Assembly: GCA_016288205.1 (NCBI GenBank)
Contig: JAEEYO010000058.1
Span: forward strand, 1 to 48,354
Source: Treponema sp.
GTDB lineage: Bacteria; Spirochaetota; Spirochaetia; Treponematales; Treponemataceae
DNA: 48,354 nt
Direction: 5' to 3'
The notes under the pieces are model-generated. The model did not search any database. It was not told where the DNA came from and saw only the letters and a list, made by a program, of their open reading frames with translations. Below, piece after piece: positions 34,729 to 43,280 of this stretch. How positions within the stretch are numbered: position 1 is the stretch's first letter; each line of letters opens with the position of its first letter. The position numbers were made by a program, and so were the translations under genes.

Positions 34729-35060
34729 AAGGCGACACGGTAAAATCTGCTTATGGAATCGCTTGGGGTGAATTCGATGAATGTAATTTTGAAGATGCAA
34801 AGAAAAAGGCTGAAGGATATGGCAAGGTTTTTTCGGAGCCATATAATTCCGGCTGGCAGCTTCCGACTAAAGAACAGTTGAAGCAGATTTATGAAAATTC
34901 GCATGAAGAAAATGATTTTGAGCTTTCTGGTAAATACTGGACTTCCACGACAAAAGGCACTGGAGCAGCCTATTGTTTTGATTTTGATAATGGAGAAGAG
35001 GATTATACGACTTTAGACCATAAGTTTAATATAATTTTGATTCGTAAATTGGCATTGTAG
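34725..35060 (+). CDS. Lcl/DUF1566-like domain ORF, probably the frameshifted C-terminus of the AAA+ gene
   Basis: A 111-residue ORF if TTG 34725 is used, with no ribosome site. The domain has GWQLPTKEQLKQIYEN and KYWTSTTKGTGAAYCFDF, the landmarks of Lcl C-terminal/DUF1566 domains (a C-type-lectin-like fold). The same frame is open from 34641 and encodes SENGTYKKSDEDVDGKDILA ahead of the TTG. In similar proteins that stretch follows a GDIIL(x)NGTY segment, and GDIIL is encoded at 34646-34660 in the AAA+ frame. One extra base near 34659 would join them into a single AAA+-DUF1566 protein. It may be a true frameshift, a sequencing error or two genes; the domain itself is clear. Confidence 0.65.
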   Translation: MKGDTVKSAYGIAWGEFDECNFEDAKKKAEGYGKVFSEPYNSGWQLPTKEQLKQIYENSHEENDFELSGKYWTSTTKGTGAAYCFDFDNGEEDYTTLDHKFNIILIRKLAL

Positions 35061-35063
35061 ATT

Positions 35064-37073
35064 ATGGCGCATCATATTTCCGACAGGTCACGCAGATATT
35101 CTCTTTTCGCATTGGACGAGCTGAAAAAAATCAAGGAGAAATATCCGTCTGCTCCAAAAATCAACTCTCTTGATGATGAAAAGATTTCCTGGCTCAATGA
35201 ACGGATCCGTACTTTCCACGAAAGCGTTGTAAAGACGAATTACAAGCGGTTTTCATTCCTTAATGAAAGCAGGGTGGTACGGAATGCGATTGCCCACAGT
35301 ACGGCGGAGCTTTCAAAAGATGATCTTGAGTCCATCTGGAAAAAGTTTTTCTCTTTCTCAAACAATGCTGAGGCAGAATTGCAGCTGAATGTTGAAAAAA
35401 GTTATTCCGAGAATAAGCAGATTCGTAAATTTGAAAAATTCGGTTCCCCAAAATTCGGAGATGAGATTGAGCGAAAACGACTTGCGCAAAGTATTTTTGA
35501 TTCGATGGATTCTTCTACATTACAGGAAGAAAAACTGCCGTTTTCAGAAAATCTGAGCGCAAGTGAAGCTGAAAAATTTTTGCATACAGAAAATCAGAGT
35601 CAAAAGGATTTACTTGATTTTGCAAAGGAACACTCAGAGATAAGCGAGCAGATTCAAGTCGAAATATTGGAAACTCTCACAAGTGCCTATGATGAAACTG
35701 AAATCACAAATCCTGAAAATCCGTTTTACGATGAAAATCTTTTCGTTCAAAAAATATCAGCCCTTTCAGATGAAGATTTGTTGAAAAATCTTGCGGAACA
35801 AAAAACGGAGCTTCTCAAAACAAAAAGCGGCAAGGACAATTTTTGCAATTTTGATTTTTATCGGAAACAATACAACGAGATTCTGAAACAAACTCAGAAT
35901 GACACAAAAAAAGCCTCGGTAATTAAGCAGAGTCGAAACCACGAATTTGAAATTCTTTCCCGAAATCTAAAATCTGATTTGCAGAAATCTCTGACCGAGC
36001 GCTACACGGCATGGCAGCTTGAACAAATCGACAAAAAGCGGCGTGCATATCTTGCGGAACTGTACAAAAAAATCGAGCAGTTTAAGAAATTGGAAGAGCT
36101 TCTGAATCCGTTCATAAAGAAATTTGGCCGCCTTTGGGATTTATCGGCAGGCAGTTTTGATGATTACGGATTCGAGATTCTGAAAGATTTTGCCGATTTG
36201 CTTGAAAACGATGAGTCACTAAAAGAGCTTGCTGATTTAATCGGAAGACAAGAAGCCGAAAAAGAAATCTTTGAAAAAGAGCTGCGTGAAAAAACAGAAA
36301 TCAAAACTGAGTATCATCCAAAGCCCGCATACCGTGGTCAGATTTCGGGACTCCGTTTGAGCGGAGAGATTTCATCCGCATTGCCGACAGAACTTGCCAT
36401 GAGCAAAAATCCTGCAACGAAATTGTATTTTTCACAAAAGTTTGCGGAGAAAAAATTACTTTCGTATGCCTACATAAACAGACAAAAATCTTACCGCACC
36501 GAAACAACAACAGAAGAAATTGAGGTTGCCAAAAAAGAAACCGAGCAGAAAGGTCCAGTCATAATCTGTGTGGACACAAGCGGTTCAATGCATGGGACAC
36601 CTGAGTGCGTTGCAAAAACAATCACCTTTGCACTTGCGAAAAAATGTCTTGAGGAAGAAAGAAAATGCTTTTTGATTTCATTTTCAACAGGATTTAAGGA
36701 AGTGGATTTAGGTTCATTTTCAAAATCGAATGCATTGCACAACTTGGTGGATTTTTTGCGAATGAGTTTCTATGGTGGAAATGATGATACAGGACTTGAA
36801 TATGCGTTAAAAGTATTAGAGAGAGAGAATTACAAAAATGCAGATATTTTAGTTATTTCTGATTTCATTTATCCAGATTATGATGAAAATCTCATTTCAG
36901 AAATTCGTAAAAGACAAGATGAAAAAACAAAATTTTATTCACTTGTAATTGGAGAAACAGGAAATAAAAATGCTATAAGTTGTTTCGATGAAAATTGGCA
37001 GTATGACACAAACGCAAGGGATTCAATGCGTCACCTTGTACGACAGATGCATAAAATAGGAGAAGAAACATGA
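35064..37073 (+). CDS. ViaA-like VWA-domain protein
   Basis: A 669-residue protein. The N-terminal ~470 residues are helical and charged. The C-terminal VWA domain has a MIDAS site, DTSGSMHG at 504-511, with later GGNDDTGLEYAL and ILVISDFIYPDYD supplying the other metal ligands. VWA proteins of this sort (ViaA, CoxE-like) pair with the RavA/MoxR ATPase encoded just upstream; RavA-ViaA acts as a chaperone-like pair on membrane or metal-cofactor enzymes in E. coli. The ATG is 3 bases after the DUF1566 stop, with no ribosome site, so translation is probably coupled. The 3' part (36.7-37.07 kb) is A/T-rich. Confidence 0.88.
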   Translation: MAHHISDRSRRYSLFALDELKKIKEKYPSAPKINSLDDEKISWLNERIRTFHESVVKTNYKRFSFLNESRVVRNAIAHSTAELSKDDLESIWKKFFSFSNNAEAELQLNVEKSYSENKQIRKFEKFGSPKFGDEIERKRLAQSIFDSMDSSTLQEEKLPFSENLSASEAEKFLHTENQSQKDLLDFAKEHSEISEQIQVEILETLTSAYDETEITNPENPFYDENLFVQKISALSDEDLLKNLAEQKTELLKTKSGKDNFCNFDFYRKQYNEILKQTQNDTKKASVIKQSRNHEFEILSRNLKSDLQKSLTERYTAWQLEQIDKKRRAYLAELYKKIEQFKKLEELLNPFIKKFGRLWDLSAGSFDDYGFEILKDFADLLENDESLKELADLIGRQEAEKEIFEKELREKTEIKTEYHPKPAYRGQISGLRLSGEISSALPTELAMSKNPATKLYFSQKFAEKKLLSYAYINRQKSYRTETTTEEIEVAKKETEQKGPVIICVDTSGSMHGTPECVAKTITFALAKKCLEEERKCFLISFSTGFKEVDLGSFSKSNALHNLVDFLRMSFYGGNDDTGLEYALKVLERENYKNADILVISDFIYPDYDENLISEIRKRQDEKTKFYSLVIGETGNKNAISCFDENWQYDTNARDSMRHLVRQMHKIGEET

Positions 37074-37138
37074 GGAAAGTTGACAGTTGTGGAGAAAAAA
37101 ATCAATCGTCGCTTGACTAATAAAGACTCTTGTACAAC

Positions 37139-37167
37139 TTGAATTCAATGAAAAAATCCTTTATAGT
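37139..37167 (+). promoter_or_regulatory. Sigma-70-type promoter of the 969-residue envelope protein
   Basis: TTGAAT (37139-37144), 17-base spacer, TATAGT (37162-37167), about 30 bases before ATG 37197. Confidence 0.6.
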
Positions 37168-37196
37168 GAAAGCGATATTTGTGATTCAGGTTTTCT

Positions 37197-40106
37197 ATGA
37201 AAAATAAATTTTCGCTCGCTTTAATTTTTCTCTTTGCCGTCGCGCTCCCATCTTTTGCGGGGGTTTTTAAGAAGCCCCGTATGTTGCGCGTAATTCGCAC
37301 TGAGCATTTTGAAATCATGTTTTGCGAGGAAAGCATTGAGGCATCCAAACTGATTGCGGACAACTGCGAGCGAATTTATGACGAGGCTTTCTCAAAATTC
37401 CAGCCGTCAAAGCATCTTCACATGCCTGTGGTCATATCCCCGGATTCGGACAGTTTTTCCGTCAGCTATTCTCCTTCGCCCTACAACCGCATTTTGATTT
37501 TTGAAAAGCGGGGAGAAATGAGTGACTACTATCTGAATGATGAGCTTCTTGATTCCTTTGCCCGGGAAGTTTACAAGGCGGTCGCTTGTTCCGTGAAGGA
37601 TCGCGTGTGGACTTTTTTCTCATTTCTGGGAGACCTTTTGCAGCCGGTTGCACTTTTGAACATCCCATCTGGTTTCGTTGACGGAGCGGCGGAGCTTATG
37701 TCATCCGGTTCTGATTTCGTCCTTCCCGACAGATTCGCCATTCAGATTTTGTCCCAGGCAAAATTGGACAATCGTTTTCCGTCATGGATTGAGGTCGCCG
37801 GAGCGAGGGATGTCTATCCTGAGGACAAGCTGAGTCATACCGCGTGCAGTGCTTTTACGGCCTATCTGCAGCAGACTTACGGCATGGAAAAATTTTACGA
37901 GTATTGGAAAGAATGTGGCTCGCTCCATTTCTTCTATTTTACTACCGGTATCTTTTACAAGGTCTATGACATCTCCATTTCTCAGGCCTGGGAGGATTTC
38001 AAAAAATCTGTGCCGGTGAACGGAACCTACGAGGAATTTTTAAGGCGGGATATGCTCACTCAGAACGCGCTGACCGAAGCCCAGAGTTTTCTTTACAGCA
38101 ATCTTGTAAGCGGCGGAAAATGCATCTATTGGTTTGATGAGAATGCGATGGAAATTAGGACCTTCCAGCTCGGGTCAAAAAAATCACGGAAAGTCATGTC
38201 GGCGAGTGACATAACAAATCTCTCAGTCTCCGAGGACGGCAATTTCCTTGTGCTTTCCCTTTTCACCAACGGACTTTTTGAGGGAATGAAAAATGCGCGC
38301 ACATGGATTTATGACACGGGCACAAAAAAATTCGTGAGCAAAAAAATTCCTGCTTTCAATTCGGTGATGGTAAAAAAATCAACAGGAGAAAATCTTGTCG
38401 TGGGATTGGAAAATCAGAGCCAGTCACTTTTGCTCAGGGCTTATTCCGACATGAGCGATCCTGGATCCGGCACTACTCTCTGCACATTTCAAAGGAGCGA
38501 GACTGCATATTCACTGTGTCCTGCCGGGCCTGACAGGCTTGTGTTTTTGATAAAGAGTCTGGACAAATATTTTTTGGTGCATCTGAATCTTGAAAGCGGT
38601 GAGGAGCACACTTACAGTCTTCCGTATCCGGTCTCTGAGCTTTCGCTGATTGACGGAAAACTTTTTTTGACTTACGTCTGTCCTGAGGAGAATTCTTTTT
38701 CACGCACGGGATTTTTTACGCTGGACGAAAATCTTCTGCCGGAGAAACTTTTTTTGCAGACCGTGGATTTCTCTGGCGGTGTAAATGTTGCTTCTATTGA
38801 CGGCGATAAAATAATCTATGTGGCGCACAAATCCTTCGAGGACTCTCTTGTCATGGTTGATTCCTCAGAGCTGAAATTCGAGGAGAGAGAGTACGGCGAG
38901 GTTCCAAATTTCCAGAAAGAGACTGAGCACGAGAGCTTGTCCTTTACAAAATACAGTGATGAAAAAGGCAAGACGAGACTGAGGCTCGGTGAGTATGAGG
39001 TACGCGATTTCAATATTTTCAAATATATAATTCATGGCAGCTGGCTTCCGTTCTTTCCGGTCGCGAATCTGGGGATCGACGGATATTCGATTTATCCCGG
39101 ACTCGGACTTTCATTTATAACCGGCGCGGATCCGTTCAATATTTTTTCAGGCGTGCTTTCGTTTTCAGCCGGCTACTGGGACTACAAAAGTCCGACGCTT
39201 GATTACACGGACGAGTTTTGTCTGACCGGAGTTTTCACGCTTACATTTCTGCCGATTGAAATCAAGTTGGGCTCAAGCTTTGAGTTTACGGTTGACGGCG
39301 CGTATGATTTGAACTTCCTTGCCGAGGGAAAATGGAGTCCCGGAGTTGGAATGTCAAAAAACAAGCTGACTTTTTCCGCGGCGCTTTTTCATCAGTTCAC
39401 GACCGAATACACGAACAAACTGTCCGGTGAGGATGTTGCTCTGAAAGACTGGCCGAAACTTGAGGAGACTTTCCGCGACACATTCGTTCAGTTCGGAATC
39501 AACTACAATACTTTCCGTCAGGTGGGATTCAGTCCCTATCAGCAGAAGGGCGTTGAATTCAACGGCTCATTCATCTGGGATTTTTCCCGTTTGCCCGGAG
39601 ACGGTAAGCTGAATGAGTTGAGCTCGAATGCCGTCCGCCGTGTCTTGGTCTCTGCCGGATTGAAAATCCCCAGGCTCATTCCTCTTCCTGATTATGAGAC
39701 TTGGATTGTAACCCTACCCGCAAATCTGTCATTCAATCTGTATGCGTTCGGAGGTACGACAAATGAGCTGAATGCCGAGCTTCTGCTGATTGGATATGAG
39801 TCGCAGTTTGGAATTCCGGCGGTGAACATTCACTTAAAGCGCATGGGGCTTTGGTTCGGCTATCATGGAAGTTTGATTTACAATCCTCTGGAGCTTCCTG
39901 GTTTGGACGCGAAAAAACTGTGGAATTACTACACTGATTTTAACAACGCTGATTATGACCATTATTTCTATCTGACGGCGGAGGCAATGCTCGCACCTGT
40001 TTTCGGCGTTATGACTGACTGGAACATAGGATTGGGGCTTCAGGCTCAGTATCATCCCAAGCAGGATGATTTTAAGGTGAAGGCGAAGTTCAGCTTGAAA
40101 TTTTAA
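37197..40106 (+). CDS. Envelope protein with degenerate peptidase-like domain and probable beta-barrel
   Basis: A 969-residue exported protein (signal MKNKFSLALIFLFAVALPSFA). Residues ~25-290 resemble an M1/MA-clan peptidase domain (IRTEHFEIMF ... DGAAELMSSGSDFVLP ... SHTACSAFTAYLQQTYGMEKFYEYW). The HExxH-like place reads AREVYKAV, so metal binding is lost. Residues ~300-600 look like beta-propeller repeats. From ~620 there are alternating aromatic strands ending in FKVKAKFSLKF, as in outer-membrane barrels. The same order is seen in outer-membrane proteins of other phyla (known layout; identity not checked). Probably an outer-membrane assembly or binding protein rather than an active protease. 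Convergent with the RluA gene, overlapping by 4 bases. Confidence 0.65.
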   Translation: MKNKFSLALIFLFAVALPSFAGVFKKPRMLRVIRTEHFEIMFCEESIEASKLIADNCERIYDEAFSKFQPSKHLHMPVVISPDSDSFSVSYSPSPYNRILIFEKRGEMSDYYLNDELLDSFAREVYKAVACSVKDRVWTFFSFLGDLLQPVALLNIPSGFVDGAAELMSSGSDFVLPDRFAIQILSQAKLDNRFPSWIEVAGARDVYPEDKLSHTACSAFTAYLQQTYGMEKFYEYWKECGSLHFFYFTTGIFYKVYDISISQAWEDFKKSVPVNGTYEEFLRRDMLTQNALTEAQSFLYSNLVSGGKCIYWFDENAMEIRTFQLGSKKSRKVMSASDITNLSVSEDGNFLVLSLFTNGLFEGMKNARTWIYDTGTKKFVSKKIPAFNSVMVKKSTGENLVVGLENQSQSLLLRAYSDMSDPGSGTTLCTFQRSETAYSLCPAGPDRLVFLIKSLDKYFLVHLNLESGEEHTYSLPYPVSELSLIDGKLFLTYVCPEENSFSRTGFFTLDENLLPEKLFLQTVDFSGGVNVASIDGDKIIYVAHKSFEDSLVMVDSSELKFEEREYGEVPNFQKETEHESLSFTKYSDEKGKTRLRLGEYEVRDFNIFKYIIHGSWLPFFPVANLGIDGYSIYPGLGLSFITGADPFNIFSGVLSFSAGYWDYKSPTLDYTDEFCLTGVFTLTFLPIEIKLGSSFEFTVDGAYDLNFLAEGKWSPGVGMSKNKLTFSAALFHQFTTEYTNKLSGEDVALKDWPKLEETFRDTFVQFGINYNTFRQVGFSPYQQKGVEFNGSFIWDFSRLPGDGKLNELSSNAVRRVLVSAGLKIPRLIPLPDYETWIVTLPANLSFNLYAFGGTTNELNAELLLIGYESQFGIPAVNIHLKRMGLWFGYHGSLIYNPLELPGLDAKKLWNYYTDFNNADYDHYFYLTAEAMLAPVFGVMTDWNIGLGLQAQYHPKQDDFKVKAKFSLKF

Positions 40107-41017
40107 AACCGGCCGCTGTCCCTTGCTTTTCCGCGCGCAATGAAATCCATCTGGCTCGCTTTTTTTCCGCTGAGTCTTTTTTGAACCGGCTCGCTTTCTT
40201 TCGGCTGGGGCCTGCTCCTCTTCTGATTCCATACCGGAGTGCGCGGATTTTTGTCTCCCTCCTGCACGTACCGAATCCAGTCCTCGGGCTCGGGAATTTC
40301 AAAGCGCATTTTTTTGCCGGTCACAGGATGATCGAACGCGAGTGTCCTTGCGTGGAGTGCCAGACGGAAAAAGGGATCGGTCTTTGCGCGGTAGTTTTCG
40401 TCCCCTGCAAGCGGATATCCCTTGTATGAGAGATGCGCCCTTATCTGATTTTTTTTGCCGGTGTCCAGAGAAAGTTCAAAGAGTGTGTGCGTAGGTCCCT
40501 GAAAAAGAATCTTGTAGTTTGTCCTTGCGTCCACCGTGTCCACATTTTTATTTTCACCGACGGGCACATAGCCTACGTTGTATGCGTTTTTTGCAAGGGG
40601 TGCGTCAATCAGGCCTGACTCGGGAAGATATTTCTTTTTGTCCCTCGGATTTTCCGCGACCGCATGGTAGATTCTTTCCGTGACCATCTCATGCCATGTC
40701 GCCATGATTTTTTTCTGCACGCTTTCATTCAATGCGAACATCATCACGCCGGATGTGTCCCTGTCCAAACGGTGCACTACCAGGGGCTTGTGATTCGCAG
40801 AGAGCTCGCCGCGGCTCCTGTAGATTTTCTCAAGGACTTCCTGTGCGGTTCTCGCCTTGCTTCCGGGGTATGGAACCGAGAGCATCCCGGACGGCTTATG
40901 AATCACCACGAGAAATTCATCCTCATATAAAATGTCAATTTTTTCTTTGCCGTAATCTGCCTTGTGCTGTCTCTTGAACTCTGTGCTTGCCTTTACCTTG
41001 TGGAAGTTCTCTTTCAT
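40103..41017 (-). CDS. RluA-family 23S rRNA/tRNA pseudouridine synthase
   Basis: A 304-residue enzyme that isomerises uridine to pseudouridine in RNA. HRLDRDTSG is at 82-90, with the catalytic aspartate Asp85. ILYEDEFLVVIHKPSGMLSVPYPG and the late NQIRAHLSYKGYPLAGDENY are RluA-family landmarks. There is no S4 domain. The C-terminal ~50 residues are basic and low-complexity (KRSRPQPKESEPVQKRLSGKK), longer than usual. The start overlaps the stop of the upstream membrane protein gene (ATGA), suggesting coupling. The exact target site cannot be read from sequence. Confidence 0.92.
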   Translation of the reverse strand: MKENFHKVKASTEFKRQHKADYGKEKIDILYEDEFLVVIHKPSGMLSVPYPGSKARTAQEVLEKIYRSRGELSANHKPLVVHRLDRDTSGVMMFALNESVQKKIMATWHEMVTERIYHAVAENPRDKKKYLPESGLIDAPLAKNAYNVGYVPVGENKNVDTVDARTNYKILFQGPTHTLFELSLDTGKKNQIRAHLSYKGYPLAGDENYRAKTDPFFRLALHARTLAFDHPVTGKKMRFEIPEPEDWIRYVQEGDKNPRTPVWNQKRSRPQPKESEPVQKRLSGKKASQMDFIARGKARDSGRF

Positions 41018-41316
41018 TTTTTGTCGATGCCCTTTATCATGTGAGTGAAGACGGAGAATATCACGGTGAGAAGTGCCAGATAAATCAAGGCGCAGAGCTG
41101 GATTCCTGATTTTGAGATCTCTCGTGCGAAAATCAGGATGACAAGTCCGACCGCAAAAGTGAGCGCGCCGATGGAATAAAAAATCACGCTGCTTGGTTTG
41201 TAGATGGACGCTTTTTTCACGGACTCGGGACGGCCCAGATACATTGCGACACCACAGAATGCGAGACCCATGACAATAAAGACAATTCCCAAAATGATTT
41301 TTACCGTAAAACTCAT
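41014..41316 (-). CDS. Small membrane protein, three TM helices
   Basis: A 100-residue protein: MSFTVKIILGIVFIVMGLAFCGVAMYLG, then VIFYSIGALTFAVGLVILIFA and IQLCALIYLALLTVIFSVF, giving three hydrophobic helices. No family is recognised. TATAAT (41323-41328) lies 6 bases before ATG 41316, with no ribosome site, so the transcript is probably leaderless. Its TGA overlaps the RluA start, so it leads a two-gene unit. Confidence 0.7.
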   Translation of the reverse strand: MSFTVKIILGIVFIVMGLAFCGVAMYLGRPESVKKASIYKPSSVIFYSIGALTFAVGLVILIFAREISKSGIQLCALIYLALLTVIFSVFTHMIKGIDKK

Positions 41317-41322
41317 AGCTGC

Positions 41323-41328
41323 ATTATA
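41323..41328 (-). promoter_or_regulatory. -10 box of a probable leaderless promoter (small membrane protein)
   Basis: TATAAT on the minus strand, 6 bases before the ATG at 41316. Confidence 0.55.
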
Positions 41329-41348
41329 CAGAAAAAAATCTTTTCTTT

Positions 41349-42545
41349 CTACTCCCCGGAAAGTGCGATGACCGGATCCAATTTTGCTGCCCTGGATGCC
41401 GGACTGAAACCGAAGAAGATTCCGACGAAGACAGAAAAGACGAAGGAGATAATGCAAGCGTCCCAGCTGATGATGTAGGAAAGCGAGCGCACGTATTCCA
41501 CCGCTATGCTGATTCCGATTCCTAGCAGGATTCCCGCGACTCCTCCGATGATCGTGATGCTTGCCGACTCAATCAAAAACTGCTGCCTGATTGTCGAGGG
41601 ACTTGCACCCAGCGCCTTCCTGATTCCGATTTCCTGCTTGCGTTCTGTCACCGTCACAATCATTATGTTCATAATTCCTATGCCGCCGACCAAAAGCGAT
41701 ATGGCCGCGATCGCAGCAAGCATTACGGAAAGACTGTTCGTTACCTCGCTCATCTGGTCAATCATTGTCTGCATGGAGCTTACGTTGACCGAGCCTTCCG
41801 TGCCTGAGATTTCCGTGCAATAGTTTGCGAGTGTCGTGACAAGCTCCGTGGTCCTTTCGTTCGACACTGCCTGCACCATTATTGTCGCCGCCGTGGGATT
41901 CGGTGAAATCTTTTTCGCATAAAATCCCCGCGTGATGTAGCATCCTGTTGTGGTGTTCTCCATGCCGGATGACTGCTCCTTCAAGACACCGATGACCGAA
42001 AAATTGAATGTGACCGAATCAATCACAAGGGCGACATTATTGCCCACCGCATTTCCGTTCGGGAAAAGAGTGGAGGCTAGGGTACTTCCCAAAATGATTC
42101 TCTGATTTCCCATCACATTGTCGGTGACGGAAAAATATTCGCCGCTGTCCAACGAAAGTCCGTATGCCTGAAGATAGTCCGTCTCAACTGCGGTGCAGGA
42201 TGTGCTTGCGGATGTGTCGCCGTAAGAGATGGTCCCGTTCACGGAATTCTTGTACCAGATTTTTTTTATTCCGCGGATCTGACCGAACATATTCTCACGG
42301 AAGGAGTCATTGAAAACAAGGGACACAGCCTCCCTTTTCCTCCGCGAAAATCCTGAGCTGATGTTCACCATGTCCAGGCCCGATGAGCCGAATGTGTCCT
42401 GAATCTGCTGCGTTGAGCTCTGCCCCATGCTCATAATGACGATTACCGATGCCACTCCGATGATGATTCCGAGCAGGGAGAGAAAGGTCCTCATCTTGTT
42501 GCGTCTGAAATTCTGGAGCGCGTTGACAAAATCTTCCCACATCAT
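41349..42545 (-). CDS. MacB-type ABC transporter permease
   Basis: A 398-residue membrane protein. The N-terminal helix (TFLSLLGIIIGVASVIVIMSMG) is followed by a periplasmic MacB_PCD domain (~40-260) and three FtsX helices (SLSVMLAAIAAISLLVGGIGIMNI; SITIIGGVAGILLGIGIS; IISFVFSVFVGIFFGF). A conserved coupling stretch, RKQEIGIRKALGAS, precedes the third helix. It overlaps the ATPase gene by 4 bases. In the MacAB-TolC layout it is driven by the cytoplasmic ATPase, with the MFP and TolC bridging to the outside. Substrate unknown; MacB-like systems export peptides, lipopeptides or drugs. Confidence 0.93.
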   Translation of the reverse strand: MMWEDFVNALQNFRRNKMRTFLSLLGIIIGVASVIVIMSMGQSSTQQIQDTFGSSGLDMVNISSGFSRRKREAVSLVFNDSFRENMFGQIRGIKKIWYKNSVNGTISYGDTSASTSCTAVETDYLQAYGLSLDSGEYFSVTDNVMGNQRIILGSTLASTLFPNGNAVGNNVALVIDSVTFNFSVIGVLKEQSSGMENTTTGCYITRGFYAKKISPNPTAATIMVQAVSNERTTELVTTLANYCTEISGTEGSVNVSSMQTMIDQMSEVTNSLSVMLAAIAAISLLVGGIGIMNIMIVTVTERKQEIGIRKALGASPSTIRQQFLIESASITIIGGVAGILLGIGISIAVEYVRSLSYIISWDACIISFVFSVFVGIFFGFSPASRAAKLDPVIALSGE

Positions 42546-43264
42546 GAGCCTCCGTTTTGGTTTGAGAAGTCCACAGGCTCCTGCTCTATGTCTTCCTGAA
42601 TCAGTCCGTCGAAAATCTTAATGCAGCGTTTTGAGCTTGCTCCGACCCTTGGATCGTGGGTGACGATTACGACCGTGGTTCCGCTAGCGTTGATTTCCCA
42701 AAACAGATTCATCACGTTGCGGCTTGTCTTGCTGTCCAAGGCTCCAGTCGGCTCATCGGCCAAAATGATTTTCGGCTTGGTCACTGTGGCTCGTGCAATC
42801 GCGACCCTCTGCTTCTGTCCTCCCGAAAGCTCGTAGGGATGATGAAACATCCTGTCCTCAAGTCCGACTTTCGAAAGCGCTTCCTCGGCAAATGCACGCC
42901 GGTATTTTTTTTCAACATTCGCATATCGGAGCGGAAGCATCACGTTTTCCAAAACCGTCATCGAGGGAAGAAGAAAATACTGCTGGAATACGAATCCCAC
43001 GGTCTGGTTCCTCAGCACGGCAAGCTCCTTCTCGTTCATCTTCGCGGTCTCTTTCTGGTTGATTTTTACAATCCCGGAAGAAGGTCGGTCAAGGCATCCG
43101 ATCATGTTCATGCACGTGGATTTTCCTGAGCCTGAGGGACCCATTATCGTGACGAATTCTCCCTGACAGATATTGAAGGAAACACCCCGCAATGCGTAGA
43201 CCTGAGTTTCACCCACGGAGTAAACGCGCTTCACGTCCTCCAAAGTAATTACAGAGTCGCTCAT
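42542..43264 (-). CDS. MacB-type ABC transporter ATPase
   Basis: A 240-residue ATPase; ATG 43264 behind GGGAGAG gives MSDSVITLEDVKRVYSVGE. Walker A GPSGSGKST is at 42-50, the Q-loop sits in FVFQQYFLLPSMTVLENVMLPL, the signature is LSGGQKQRVAIARA, and Walker B with the catalytic Glu reads IILADEPTGALDS. It belongs to the LolD/MacB group. The gene lies between the MFP (16 bases upstream) and the permease (4-base overlap), so all belong to one operon. Confidence 0.95.
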   Translation of the reverse strand: MSDSVITLEDVKRVYSVGETQVYALRGVSFNICQGEFVTIMGPSGSGKSTCMNMIGCLDRPSSGIVKINQKETAKMNEKELAVLRNQTVGFVFQQYFLLPSMTVLENVMLPLRYANVEKKYRRAFAEEALSKVGLEDRMFHHPYELSGGQKQRVAIARATVTKPKIILADEPTGALDSKTSRNVMNLFWEINASGTTVVIVTHDPRVGASSKRCIKIFDGLIQEDIEQEPVDFSNQNGGS

Positions 43265-43280
43265 AATCACTCTCCCATGC

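Noticed and set aside
34725..35060. DUF1566/C-type-lectin-like domain as the target of a diversity-generating retroelement
   Set aside because: No reverse transcriptase, template repeat or adenine-specific variation is visible in the window, and the C-terminus does not look like a DGR variable region.
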